In this document: piece after piece, positions 13,001 through 25,624 of the stretch
How the letters are laid out: every line of letters starts with the position of its first letter
Position numbering within the stretch: the first letter of the stretch is position 1
Assembly: GCF_910592395.1 (NCBI RefSeq)
Contig: NC_088319.1
Location: 15,936,001 to 15,996,000, forward strand
Length of the DNA: 60,000 bases
Reading direction: 5' to 3'
DNA from: Lineus longissimus
Lineage: Eukaryota; Nemertea; Pilidiophora; Heteronemertea; Lineidae
Made by a program: the position numbers and the translations under genes
The notes under the pieces: model-generated
Database searches by the model: none
The model's input: the letters and a program-made list of their open reading frames with translations, nothing else
What the model was told of the DNA's origin: nothing

Positions 13001-16000
13001 AAACAGGATTTTCGTGCATCCACAGTTAACCAAATCATCGTACCACCCTTTGAAGAAATCTATTTCTGCAGAGGAGGGTGAGGTCTTCATGAAGTGTGAT
13101 TTGCCAATGAAGGGAAAATAAGTGTCGTAACCGCACGAACGATTGTAAATCAACGGAGAAATATTGACTGTCCGACATCGGTGTCATGTACCATGGACTT
13201 CTCTTTCGTCTAGTAACCGCAAGAGAATTTCATTTTCGTTAGTTTTCATGCATTTCAGATGGGTTTGATTGGATGTCGATCGTCAGCGTGGGATAAAAAG
13301 GTCAAGGGAGATTGACAAGGGTACTACTATATGATGCTGGCTATATGACGCATTCTGAAGACCGAAATCGTTGGATTTATCGATATATCGGCGTGTTCGA
13401 CAATAAGTCGTCTCGAACAAATCATCCTCGAATATTGGTTATCACATAAGAAAGGGATAACTCGGCAATTATTCAAAACTTGGGCTACTGCTGACGGTCA
13501 GACAGATGTTCTAAGTGTGGCCTGAACATCCAATAATTGGGGCTGTGATATTGGTTCGTCCTATCGACAGACTATCGGTATGACTATTGCTTCATCTACT
13601 GCAGGTCTAAGTGGCACAATCAAGAAACGGATCTATAGATCAGACTTCGGAAGTTTCGAATGGACCGGCAAGATAAGTTTCATATTGGCAACTCTTATGC
13701 TAGCTGACATACATTCTTGAGTTTTAGAACAAGGAAATCTATTTCAAACTTAAATTTGCATCTTATAAGCTTGTTGAGATCGGCGAGAGACGAACTGTAC
13801 TATGAATCGATCTGAAAATAGAGATTTGAGAACTATGTAGGCAATTGTCTTGTTGGCGTCCTTTTCAAGCCCTCGAAACCCAAAAGATCGATAGCACGAA
13901 CTGCACTACCCCAACAACCAGAAATTGAAATCGGAATCCAATCCTACACGTCGTCTTTTATCAAAACGACTATTCAAATTATTGATATGTAGGCTCGATT
14001 GATCTTTAAAAACCAATGATCGATCTTAAATTGTGCATTTTAGAACATTCACCCGCAGATTATCTTTCAGCCCTGGGCAAAAAAATTGTACTTTTTTCGC
14101 TAGTACGAGGCGCGAGAACACAGCCAGGTATTGTATTACGCTGAAAGGTCGTGCGTCTCCACAGCGTTGCATCATACGCCTTCAGAAAACATAGTCACGT
14201 TCATCACAATTCACTCTAGTGGACGAGATGCGAAGCATAAAGCTTCGTAAGGTTCCCATTGGGTTCTCTGTCGCGTTTTTGTGTGTGATGCCACGCTACT
14301 AAACATCTTTTCCCATGGTATATAAGGTCTACTTGAGCTGCGATCAGTCGCCTTGATGGGTGTACCGATCCGTCTGTAGAGCTTATAAGGTCACCAGCCG
14401 AGGAGGGATTGTGATATCCATTATCGGACATGTCTCCTTAACAGATACTTCTACGAGAGTTGAGCACATGCACGAGTAGTGTCTATCATACGCTTTCTTC
14501 GACACATCTGTTTATTTCAAAAAATTCTACCCCATCACATACTACAAATATGTGTTCGTGTTTGCAGGTAGAAAAGGCTGTCCTTGTAAACATGTTATCG
14601 GAAACGGATATGCGCTATAGGTATTGCCAATAAACCATCTTGAAGATAATTCAGTGGATAATTTAGAGATATGTTAATGATATGTCGACAAAACAAGCCA
14701 CATATGACATAAAAGCATACGAATAACACACAAAGGCAACCGACTTCGCATGTAGAAAAAGATTCTCACTCGTGAAAGTTTATATAAAATGAATATTCCC
14801 GGTTGAGCGAGGTACGTACTGATGTTACAAGATCGCGACCTTTGCTATCGGATAGATTTTGACATATCAAAAGGCATGCCGCGAATTGAAATGAACCAGG
14901 CCTCGGTCTAAAACACATATTCCCATATCAAAAGAATTTTGATATCGTCATACAAAGTATGATATAAAAACCTACGAAAACCTTGTCCTTGATTAAAGCC
15001 AACTGAACATTCGATATGTAGAAGCATTGATTAGAATAGGAAAGTAATAGATTCATAGTAGATAGCCTCAGGACATGAATGTCTAGCGTTGGATTCGAGA
15101 TGATGTACGTTAATACAATATTAAAGTAGTTCTAAGTACTTGTTGGCTGAGTTGCACGTGGGGTTAAAGAACAAAGGAATCCATTACTAATTGAATTTAT
15201 TGAATTTTCCACCAGTAAATATTTAAGGTAGAAATGATTTGCTTACAATGTTGGTCTTTGATTAAAGTTCAAAGTTACGTGTTCGAGGTTTATGTGAGGA
15301 TGTGCGGAGGATTTTGTCACTGCAGATTTGCATGGCTAGCTACCTACGGCAGCGCAGCGCACTCCCAGGTTCAAGTTCGATTCGATACCTGGATTTCTAT
15401 CCATATCAAGAAGATCACTGCCAATATCCCTTTCACACCTTCCGCCAAAAATCAATACCAGCCATATTCACCCCAACCTAAAACAACTTGATTCATCAAA
15501 GGTTATGACCTTGAAACAAAAGCTATCATCAAGACAAAATATCAATTATTATTTATTGCTTTTATCATTTTATTGATTATTGATGTGGTGATGTTGTGGT
15601 ATGCTTGTGACGTGTCGGTTCTTATCCATCAACCTGTAGTAATATGAGTGTCCTGGTGTGTGATGATTTCGATTATGCGCAGCAAAAAATAATCCATGTT
15701 AACACAAGAACATATACTCTCAATAAACGATAATACCACAGCGAGGATGTGCTACAAATAATGTGCATATCAGTTGGAACAGAATCCAGTAGTAGCAAAT
15801 TAGAATTGACAAACTTCTTGTAGCGTTCTCCCACGCCATATTTAAGATTCCCACACCATTCAATGGGCATCGCAGAAACTTTCAATCCCGTGTCAGTAGT
15901 TGCCAATACCTTCTGTGCGCGTCTGGCAATCCTGCGAGTGTCTTTGACGATCAAACAACCTTCTGTGCCGATATTTGTTTGAGAAGTTTTCTGAAGAAGA

Positions 16001-16323
16001 GCACATGTTGAATGATATTGGAGGTTCGTATGAACATCTACAGAATCGAAAGAGTTTGAAGGCATGAAACATCAGGGGTATTGGTGTTTGAGAAATGGCA
16101 GCACGGTACGAATGTTTTCAAGTTAAATTTTTAAATAATGATCATAATAATTTTATTGGTCATAATGTATACAGCTATACTATGGCAATAACTTTTAAGT
16201 AACGTAGTAGGACAGTAGGTGAATAAGCCGCTCTATTCTTTGTTGACGGTTTTAAATGCATGGTTAGAGAATGCTACGTTTCATGGATGACGCTCGTAAT
16301 CATACAGACTCTTTGATTAACAG
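10020..16323. other. Intergenic stretch, no supported gene
   Basis: Several frames of 60-130 codons occur here, for example 130 codons on the minus strand at 15673-16065, and opposing frames at 12140-12380 that each contain a hydrophobic run. None has a recognisable domain. The opposing frames shadow one another, so they are treated as chance. A good splice-donor-like GAAG|GTAAGT lies at about 12421 but has only a few codons of context. Confidence 0.5.
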
Positions 16324-16587
16324 GATTTCCCTCCAAGGATCAAGACGCCTTTCACCACCGCAATATTCACACCTCCGCACACAAAAGACCAGTCGTCAAT
16401 AGAAAACGGAAACGTGCCACCCGGCGGATGCCCCAGGTCTTTAGTGGGTGATCCTTTCTCGCGTGTTTATGCTCTAATTAGACACATCAGCAACCGCTTT
16501 CAAGAAGAAGCGATCCATCATCCAGATCCGCGTATCGATCTGGATCTGATCGCACAGATACGCACAATCGCCCCATCACTACTGTAG
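16324..16587 (+). CDS. Candidate terminal exon, unknown protein (87 codons)
   Basis: This segment follows a TTGATTAACAG acceptor-like site, is open for 87 codons and ends in TAG at 16585-16587. It is clearly richer in G+C than its flanks. The peptide is realistic: a Pro-rich first half with several Thr and Lys, then an amphipathic, charged second half with RVYAL and RIDLDL stretches. It has no methionine and an in-frame TAA sits just before the AG, so it can only be part of a spliced gene whose upstream exons I could not place. I recognise no domain. The opposite strand is also open for about 50 codons, and the strand choice rests on frame length and the acceptor. Confidence 0.35.
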   Translation, partial: DFPPRIKTPFTTAIFTPPHTKDQSSIENGNVPPGGCPRSLVGDPFSRVYALIRHISNRFQEEAIHHPDPRIDLDLIAQIRTIAPSLL

Positions 16588-16589
16588 AC

Positions 16590-19500
16590 TATTAGAAATG
16601 ATTGGTCTAAAACGGGAGCTTCGAACAATGAGACTTCTAAAACAGTAAGATTACTCGTACATGTAGGTTACGGTTGCAGGTTCTAAATGTCGCTGAGTGC
16701 AACTACTGGCCAAGCAAGAGTGCATTTCTATAAAGACTGAAATACGGCGTGCAAATGGTTAAGAAATTAAATCGATAAGGATTGCTTCCGGGCTAACCAG
16801 ATGAAAACATGTACCCAGTTCACGATGACATTTCTTACAACCTGAGTCAATAAACGCGTGGTGAGAATACAGCATACCTCTTAGAAATCATTGAGAAGAT
16901 AGTATTCTAACTCTTATCGATCGTTCATTTTTCTACTTATTTCAAATAACAGGGTGTGTAATTTATATTTCGATCTTCAATGAATTATAATTATTTTGAG
17001 AAGTCAATAAATTGCGTGGTGTTTTTACGAATTGCCGAGTAGTGAAACAGACACTTTGTTTCACAGCAAAAACAATTATGATCGCATGGCGTGATTTATA
17101 TTCTGCGAACCCGCTGGCATTTACTTGTCACTGTTTCTGCAGTATTAAAATGGAACATCGCTGGTATATCTCTCTTCGCGAAGTTGGCACCACAATTTGT
17201 TGGATTTCTTCGACACTGCTGCTTTCCTTAATACGACGCAAAGGTGACAGGAAGAATAGCCCACCCGTGATTGACTCGTTCTCATTACGCAGGTGACAAA
17301 GGATGAGCGAGTCCGATTGAGCAGTGTGGTACGTTTGTCAAAATCGATGCTCAGGTGAATCTCTTGATAGCTGCTTAAAGCTATGAAATCAGAATCTTAC
17401 ACAAATCGATTCGGAAGCTCATTAGAATCTGATCAGATTTTTCGACCCGGGTATCTCCATTCAAGATTCTTTTCGTGACCCAGTCTTCGCCAATTAGGCC
17501 TACCAACTTGGCAAATCAAGACAAAAAATCACACAAATAAAGTTTTCACTGCGACCAACTTGTTCCACTTATACTCCTTTTTTGTGTCGGAAAAAAAGGA
17601 TCTGGTGCATCATTAACTTCTCGAGCGTTGCCGCGACTGAGGCTAGCAGGCATTATTAGTGGGGTATAATCACCGGGCTGTCTCATCCCTCGTGTTATAT
17701 AATGACCCAATAACGAAGCGACGATGAAAACCAACTGATATCATTACCGATATTTTTTGCGAATCTGTGGTGCCGGATACATATTTTAAAGATATTTTGG
17801 TAGTAATGAAGAAAACCTTAGTCTAATGTCTAATGGTGATAGCACTATCAAGCTAAATTACTGAAAGATCGATTTTTAGCCCAGGAGTTTAGTTGGCCAC
17901 TGTGAATACTCTCGAGTTTGTGTTGAATCTGAGGTCCTCAATTTACCCATGATAGCTCACCTGAACTACCAATATACTAGAGGTCTCGTGGAATTTTAGT
18001 TTGATATTTAATGAAGATGTAATGGACTTTTTGATTACATTGACAATATATCAGTAATGTATTTGTCTCTACCCGTACTACCATGCACAATCACATGCAC
18101 AGATAGAACGTCACGTTTACGAGGCTCTCACGCTTTTAGAGTTACGGGTTATAATTGTTATAATTATAAATACCATCAGTAAATGATGACACATGACGAC
18201 ATGGCACACCAATTTATTGTCATGACATTTGCTTTGGAAGATTACGTGATAGTCTACGATTATGTGGTGGTCTAAAGAGGACCCCATTATCAATATTACA
18301 TGTATATCAAACATAATGCACCTTTTATATAATAGTAAATAAGAGCATCTGGTTTAGGCTTGCTGTCTATTTCGTTATATACCATTGGTCAATACTACAT
18401 CACCTCAATTGTTCAATCTGTTTTGCTATTCTTCTGCGGTGTGAAATATCCAAGCAATTCATATAGAGACATTGGGTAGAAAAACGGTTGCACTCTAACG
18501 AGTGATTTCCACTTTCGTCAGCCCGCGTGGAAACAATTAAGGTCAGTATAAAAGACACCTCAAACACCAGAACCGTAACTGTGAAGAAAAACACCAAGAG
18601 GTTATCTGCTTTATTGGACCTTTGAGAAATCAACCTAAGATAGGAGGAACACGGGATTGAATAATTAGGATCATGGCAAGAGTCACGCAAAATGTCTCTC
18701 GAAAGAATCGAAAAGTTACCATGAAGCAGAACTAGATTTTAAGCCCAGGCAAAAGTTGGTCCGAATTTTTCAACGATTTTTCTTTTAACGAGCAAGGAAG
18801 ACGGTAAAATTGGTTTTTCATGATAGTATGACATGTGAGTAAAGGTAATTAAGACCTGGAAGCGTCACTGTTTCTAAGAAAATTGGCCATTTGAGAGTAA
18901 ATAATCGTTCGGTTTTGTCTCTTTTTCAACTTGATAAAAAGATCCAACTTTCTGGCACTTCGGAGACTAATGATTACCACACTAATGCTAGTCTAATGCA
19001 GTTAAAATCTGCTGATCCATCTAATCGTGTCTCGACCAAAGACCGACTTGACAAATCGCGGTAAATTCATGTTACCTAGTATCGAACCATGGCCAGGCGC
19101 ACCACATTGATCGTAAACCAGTCGCTGCCTATCGCGCCCACAAACATTTTTTTTCAAATTGATAAAAAGTGTCTGGCGGCAACGATACAATTTAACCAAG
19201 GCGGTGACAGCCTGTCATGTTTAACAGATACTTTCACTGCATTTTCATTTGTGGTGACAGATTATTACGCATCACAAAATAGAAAATTTGAATCATTTAC
19301 GGATTGATTCGAAAGCGTTTCCGAGTGGGCAGAAAATATAGATATCAGGATAACTCATGATTACATATTTAGTCATGCTGGTGTGGGAAGGCCATACTTT
19401 CGTCGGGTTTTTAAAAGAAAAAAAATGCAATCTACTGTACACTTTCATATCATACAATCGATCAGATGATACATTGAGTTGCATACGACTTTATACTTTC

Positions 19501-20280
19501 AACGCCAACGACTATCTCAACCAAAGTCGCATTTTTCATGGTAGGCCAAGGAACAAGGCTAAGGATTAAGTGTATGTCACCACACTATAGCCTAGTCTGA
19601 CTTGATACCGAGGTTTTTCTGATGACTTCTGCTGTTAAGTCATAAGAGGGAGAGAGAGACAAAATTTCTTACTAAATAAATGTAATTGTTTTTCTGTATT
19701 CATTATCACCTCATGTCCCGTTATAGCCCTTAAACGTACAGTATCACATATTTTCGATAACGGATTCCCTCATTTTTCACAGCTTAAACCTGCTTGATAC
19801 GGCTTTCAATAAAACCCGTATGATAAATGGCAACAATGAAACGATGAATATTTAGCGAGCAATTGACGAGATACTTATAGGAGAATTTGGGTAAGTTTTT
19901 TACATCGGATAATACTCTTTCGACGCCTACTACTCATGACTCCAGAATGATCAGATTTACCGGCACCCAAACAAAAAAAGTATTGTGTAAAGTCTTCGTT
20001 TTCATTAGCTATATTGGTTTTACTCTATATAATTCATAATTTATACATCTATTCAAACTGATATTAAAATGTTGTTACCATAATCTTTGGCACCGATATT
20101 TCTTTCGCTGGAATAACTTGCCAGACCAAAAAATGTTTTGATTCTAGATCAAAGAGCTAAAATCATATTTATTGAAAGACTCTGATTATATAGAGGTACT
20201 CAATGCAGTTATTGTCATATCAAGTTTGAAAGCACAGAATAGTATGTTCCGTCTCAAAAGAAGCTAATTCATTACATTTT
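16590..20280. other. Intergenic stretch, nothing recognised
   Basis: A+T-rich DNA. Frames at 17012-17296 (plus) and 18400-18690 (minus, with one hydrophobic segment) lack domains, and the latter has no ATG start. A short GA run lies near 19649. No RNA gene or repeat boundary was seen. Confidence 0.45.
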
Positions 20281-20495
20281 TCCCCTTTTCCTCGCCGTTA
20301 AAAGTATTCTGGCCCAGCCCAATACATAGTCTATTGTCTTCAAGCAAAGCCCGCCCACACCTAGGGTTGAGTTCCCATTGTTCTACTCTCTCATCAAAGG
20401 CGCATCAGAGCACATCTTGATAACATTGAAACAGCTTCCATGGGGGTCGATGGCTGGTCGAAAACCGACAAGGGCAATACGCAATGCTTCCATCA
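20281..20495 (-). repeat. Dispersed repeat family R2, copy 1
   Basis: Read on the minus strand it matches the copies at 49081-49284, 50781-50985 and 55288-55432. It begins with a CGACCCCCATG block, then AGTAGAACAATGG, then a GGGCTTTG block and GACAATAGAC, and ends in a purine-rich GGAAAAGGGG. In this copy the second arm of the internal hairpin has been lost by substitution. It probably represents a nonautonomous mobile element, because four diverged copies occur in both orientations. Confidence 0.75.
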
Positions 20496-20835
20496 CATAC
20501 TGTATGCAATTTCATGTACAACAGTTGTCATGTAGGATAGAAGCAACGAGACATTGCATTCCAGCTCAAAAGGAACCATGCGTGTACATTTTCTACAGCG
20601 CAACGTTCTAAATATCGTGCCATCTTAACTTTTCTCGGATTGCTTATACAAGGTTCCGCGGCGGCTTTGAAACTCGAGTACCAAGTCGACAACAGATAAT
20701 GGCTGACTTAACGGATCTAGTTCAACTAATGAAACTACAGTAGTAGGAAAAGTTTCTAAAATCACGAGATTCGCGAAAAGTAATGTAACGATCGATAATG
20801 AAGATCGTTTAACGCTCTAACCTCACAAGACGGAG

Positions 20836-21026
20836 TTATATAGGATTTACGTTGTCATTTGCCATGTTTCACTTGTCACCGGCTTGAAACACGACATGAG
20901 GGTGAAAAGTGACATGTATTGTGAATCGTATGTAGCCCGCTCCTTAGAAATGACTTGTTCGTTGTTCATGTCATGCATGAAGTGTGATTAGTGACGCGTT
21001 ACACATGAAAACGTGAACCCTTTATA
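20836..21026. mobile_element. MITE-like family R1, copy 1
   Basis: About 190 bp bounded by imperfect inverted termini: TATAGGATTTACGTTGTCA at the left, and ACGTGAACCCTTTATA at the right, whose reverse complement is nearly the left end. The interior shares AAACACGAC, GTGAAAAGTGACAT, GTGAATCGTATGTAG and GAAATGACT blocks with the copies at 26683, 30396 and, in part, 24200. There is no coding capacity, as expected for a nonautonomous DNA transposon. Confidence 0.75.
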
Positions 21027-21029
21027 ATC

Positions 21030-24000
21030 GCGGCCTTAATAGAGTCATTTAATACCACACCGGATTTGGTTACTTAAAAGACCTATCATGCTTGTTCACG
21101 GCTGACGAGCTTGTCCACGAGGGGTACATTAATCCTGATTGGTCAAAATCTTTCATGACAAAAGAATTATTTCTGCTCTGAGGAAGTTGGAAATTGCTTT
21201 ATCAAACTCACAGCTGTCAATGGTTAGAAATGCCAGTTGTTGATAAAGCGAAGGCCAGAATGATTTGCGCGCATTAATACATTTACTTAGCCAATCATCA
21301 CCAGCCTCAGTTCCTTTATAGTTTTATCTTTATTTGCATAAAATGCATGTAAACATTGTAACTGTTAGAGAGATTGTGATGGTGTTTGTCCCCCAATCCG
21401 CTCCTGACGAAATAACGAATATTATATTTATGTATCTTTCATTCGCTCGGAAGGATTGGTCAAATTGCTGCCTCATAAAATTGCATTGGCATAAAATGCA
21501 TTCATACAAAGTGCCAGCATAGGGTAAATAGGCACTGATTTATTTGGTTCTCGTTAGTTTTTCTGCACTCAATCAGAAAGCCAAAGTTTTATTTCCAGGA
21601 AGTTCAAGTGAAGTTTCTGAGACACCATTGCGTCAATAACTTCTTTGGTTTTTTGTCACCTCAATCGAATAGAGAGCTCTAATTTGGTTATGGTCGTCAG
21701 CGAGCGGGGCTTTTTCCATGAGCTGGATTGCCTATTGGCTGAGACAGTGTACATGACTAAATCTTCCCCATAAGAAATAAGAAATAAATGCTGTGAAGAA
21801 AAACTCAAAACTTTTACATTATGTTTTCTACATTTATCTAAAACAGAAAAAGTTACAGAGTCCACGAGAAGAAGACGTCGTTCTCTAGTTTATTTTTGTA
21901 CCTGCGTGGAATTTCTGCCTTTTATAATCAATGAGTATTTTTTGTGGGATATGCGAAGCCTGACAGGCCGTGCTTTGATTGTATTGATACAGTAACAATA
22001 CAATCGAGACACTGATAGAGCTTCAGAGCCCAGAAACTTACCAATAAAACGTGTTTTTATGCGAATTCTGGCCGAAAAGTTGTGGATTTGCACAAGAGGT
22101 CTTCGATGACTTAACTAAAAAAACTTACAAATAGATAGAACTCTTGGTGCTGATAGAATTACAAAGCATCTGAAAAATGTGGAAAGCTAAGCTAATGTCT
22201 ATTTGAACATGTTGAACAAATACACAGACCTGCCTCAACCAAAACCAACGACCAATTTTCGACCAAACTCAATTCATACTTAGATCACGTTGAGTAAAGG
22301 TCGTAGAACTTCTGACAGGGGACCAAATGTTGGTCGACATAGATTTGCATCAGGGAATTTCTGATTATTGTTGTCGTGTTTGGAAAATAAATTTCATCAG
22401 GCGGCGGGACAGATTGAGTTGTCTCACTGGAATGTCGACTACTGGTTGTGACTATAATATGGTCGATCGCAAGACCAGTACCACAGACACCTGGCACTGT
22501 ACATGTAAATCAGTCAAATTGGTGCTCAGCAATGTCATAGTGCCGAGACGAGTCCAGCAGAGGTCTGTTTGTCAAAAGCATCTCGTTGTCGATTCCTTCA
22601 GACATGTCAGAGAAAATTGTTGTTAAATCTAGGTATTTTCCCGATGATCAAATCGTTTTAATCCGATTCCCCCGTAAACAGTGAAGTGGGTCCGTGCTCA
22701 GTTTTTTGGTTGCATTCTGCTCTGGAAACTTTGGACGGCTAAATATTATTATTAAAAACGTCTCAGAAAATATTCGGATTTCTGCATAGACTATCTATCG
22801 CTTAACCTGGGCGTTGGCTAGATAGTGCTTGCATTAGGCTTACAGGGTGCCAAATGAATTATCACCTTTGAAATGTTGGTTAAGTAAGTCTAAGAAAGGT
22901 TAATAACAGTCCAGTACTGACCGTGCTAAGCGGATAACGTCTAATGGACCGTGAATTATGTAGTAACCGGATTAAGACCTGTGAATTTCGGGAAATTGAT
23001 TTATGTCTTAGAAGACCAAAAAAACGTGAAGGGGAAGTTCGACATCTGGGAGAACGAGCCACCTGGGTTTATGAAAATTTGGTGACTCTACTACATACTT
23101 TCTTCATAAATTAGCAAAAACTTGTCATGCCTTAGGGTATGAACGTTTTTTCTAACTGCCCCAGGAATACAGTTAAATAACCTGACATGAAGAATATTAA
23201 TAGCAAATCGACACCACTCCAACATCCCACACATCAATACGCTGATGACATTCACGATTTTTTTCTCACTTCACCTTCCGGCAAAGATACCTACAACCGA
23301 TTTGTTTATTGCGGATTTCAGTGGCGAGAGATTGACTCCGGTGCGAATTGATCGGTAGGCATCGTATTGTCCATTCGCACTCAGTCACTGCAACCTCTGA
23401 TCGATATTCGCGTGTGAGGAGGAATTAGCTGAAGAGTTCCCAAGGAAGTTATTAATTTGCTGGGTAATCAGCAAAAACACCTCTGAGTGTCGATGCAATT
23501 GGCCAGTAAATTAGCCGGTAATGGTTTTTTTTGATGCGTAATAATCTTTCTCTTGGTAATTGTAAAGTGTAAATAGGCTGGATCGTTGAATGATTATCAA
23601 TAAAGAGGAACTTGAATCGCGAAGCATATTTATCAACTAAGATGCATCGGTATGAAAAGCGAGTAGCGAGTCACATGAGGACCGACAATTTGACCCCGAG
23701 CTCCTGCCTATAGCCCCCTTTAATATCGGCTTGACTGCGGTTTCCTAGAGAGGATAGTTCTACAAATCTTACCTAGTAAGATCGTTGGTTTCAATCCCAC
23801 ATTTTGCCAGATACTGTTTCAACAGATTTCAGGAGCAGAGACGCACCTCCACAGTAATCAAATGAAAGAGTAATACCCCGATGACAGACAAGGACAGATC
23901 ACTTTCAATAACGTTGATGAATTTAAAATTAGAAACGGTAATATCATTTGAATTAGTCTTGGATGGAATATCCGGGTATCCGGATTACATGTTGATACCG

Positions 24001-24195
24001 ATTGTAACTGGAGGAAGGTGCGGAAGTTCCAGAGGAGACTCAATTTATCAAAAGGGAAAAAACACATTTTCAATTGAATTTGGGAATCATGTGTAGGTGA
24101 AATAGTTCTTAATCGACTTAAGTTCATGATATAACTTTTGACATATCGTGGGTTAAAGTTGTGTGTTTTGGTAACATTCAATGAACCTAAAGGCA
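21030..24195. other. Intergenic stretch, nothing recognised
   Basis: Only short frames, many on opposing strands (22285-22626, 23858-24229), none with a domain or credible splice context. No repeat with clear ends was seen. Confidence 0.45.
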
Positions 24196-24199
24196 GTGT

Positions 24200-24318
24200 A
24201 TACATAGGATTCACGTTGTTACTTGTCAAGATTCGCGACCGTGAACCTTAGCCCTCTTTGGTAATGACTTGTTCGTTCGTGAAGGTACAAGTTACAAGAG
24301 ACGGCGTGAACTCTATGT
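24200..24318. mobile_element. MITE-like family R1, copy 2, internally deleted
   Basis: It has the same inverted termini as the other R1 copies (left TACATAGGATTCACG; right GGCGTGAACTCTATGTA) and the shared ATGACTTGTTCGTTCG block. At about 120 bp it is roughly 70 bp shorter than copy 1 and lacks most of the left-central section. Confidence 0.65.
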
Positions 24319-24319
24319 A

Positions 24320-25387
24320 AGCCCCGCCTTACGGGGCAGGACCCCCAACACAATCATTGGTATTTCCGAATCCACTTGTCACAGATACACAAATCCAGCT
24401 GATGCCAAATCAAATCTCTGTCACGTTGTAGGCTTCGTATGTGATCGGATGCGAGCTCAATTTTGTCAAAATGTGACTTTTTAATATCTGAGGCACTGAA
24501 TGCTATCATCAAACCTGAAAGTGTACGAAATGTGCTCTGAAAGGCTGTGTTATATCTAAGCCATAACATTCACATGAAGCAAGGTCAAACTATATACCCG
24601 CATGAAAACTCGTAACGATATCATGATCACAGAGAATACTCTTATGTCTAGAATGTATTGGTAATGAAACCCGATAACTTTATCAATAGCTTGAAAAGCA
24701 ATGTCCTTGGTGGCTACTAAGTAACAAGCAGCTCCAGTTTCACCTAGCTTAATAGCCTGTTAAGTGATATCTTTTCGTTAAAAAAAAACACTCTTAAGAA
24801 AAGGGGCTCTCGAGCTTTTGAAAAGTCCTTTAGGCAGCACAAATAAGGTTTTTCCGAGAAATGAAAAAAGAAGCTTTTTGTCCTTATAAAAAACGTCATT
24901 TCTGAAAAACCTCTAGGAAGTGCAGATGTTTCAAATGGAACAATTAAAATAATCATTATTCCGTTGTAATAGAGTATTCGTTTATAGACGGATGGTCACT
25001 GATGTCAAGCACAAAGGCAACATTTTCCCGAATATTTGAGATGTGCCAATGCTCATTTGGGTTATTGACAAGACAGTTCAATGAACCGAACCCATTACAT
25101 AAAAGTTACAAATCAGTGTCACAACTGACGCAATTCTTTTATTTTCTCACATTTTCGAATACTGTTTTGATTTGATTATCGACCTGTTGACACGACATTA
25201 TCAAAAAGTTATCGAAATTCGGATGCTTTATCTGTGTATAATGATTGATATCAACTTTGGGAAAAGCATTCCATTTTGAAATCGTCTTTAACTACAGTTC
25301 AAGCAGCGATAACCGGAAAAATAAATCTCCTATTTGTATCAAAAGAAAAAAAGGAAAGACCAATTATACAAGTACAAAAGTCCCTAC
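24320..25387 (-). other. Probable intron side of the secreted-protein gene
   Basis: If the exon at 25388-25459 is real, this A+T-rich DNA is the beginning of its first intron. I found no second exon with an in-phase acceptor here. The hexamer pair GCCCCG and CGGGGC at about 24322-24338 can form a small hairpin. Confidence 0.3.
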
Positions 25388-25459
25388 CTTGTCGATTGCT
25401 GGTGCGGCACATGCTAAGCCCAGGAACAAAAGACACAGAGCACCGCGTCCAAACATCAT
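25388..25459 (-). CDS. First coding exon of a secreted protein (signal peptide)
   Basis: On the minus strand a tandem ATG ATG lies in good context, with A at -3 (TACCATGATG). It opens 24 codons that form a textbook signal peptide: a short N-region with one Arg, a hydrophobic core LCLLFLGLACAA, and small residues before a likely cleavage near Ala-Ala-Pro. The exon ends exactly in codon phase at AAG|GTAGGG, a good splice donor. A TATAAA box and an initiator-like CCATTA lie at sensible distances upstream (see 25591-25621), giving a 5' UTR of about 130 nt. The mature protein lies in later exons that I could not find, so its function is unknown. Several independent signals agree, which makes this the best-supported gene start outside the receptors. 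Confidence 0.62.
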
Positions 25460-25590
25460 GGTAGTCCTGTCGAACCTTTAAATTTCCTTCCCTTTCACCC
25501 TTTCGCCAAGTTAAGTAGAGTCTTAAGCCTTAGTGTTAGTTGTAAAAGCCCGCGTTCGTGATCCTCTCGGGAGTGATACTCGGTTCGTAA

Positions 25591-25621
25591 TGGCAGCGTC
25601 TGGCGACGATCTCGATTTATA
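25591..25621 (-). promoter_or_regulatory. Core promoter: TATA box plus initiator
   Basis: On the minus strand GATATAAATC gives a TATAAA box at 25616-25621. About 30 nt downstream of its start, CCATTA fits an initiator with its A at 25591. This lies about 130 nt upstream of the signal-peptide ATG. The spacing is canonical for an animal TATA promoter, but the start site is inferred. Confidence 0.45.
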
Positions 25622-25624
25622 TCT

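Noticed and set aside
15330-15400. Possible second tRNA-like or SINE head
   Set aside because: Only a partial B box (AGTTCGATTCG) is present and no convincing A box lies at the right distance.
15673-16065. 130-codon minus-strand frame with hydrophobic C-terminus
   Set aside because: No recognisable domain, no codon bias and no splice or promoter context.
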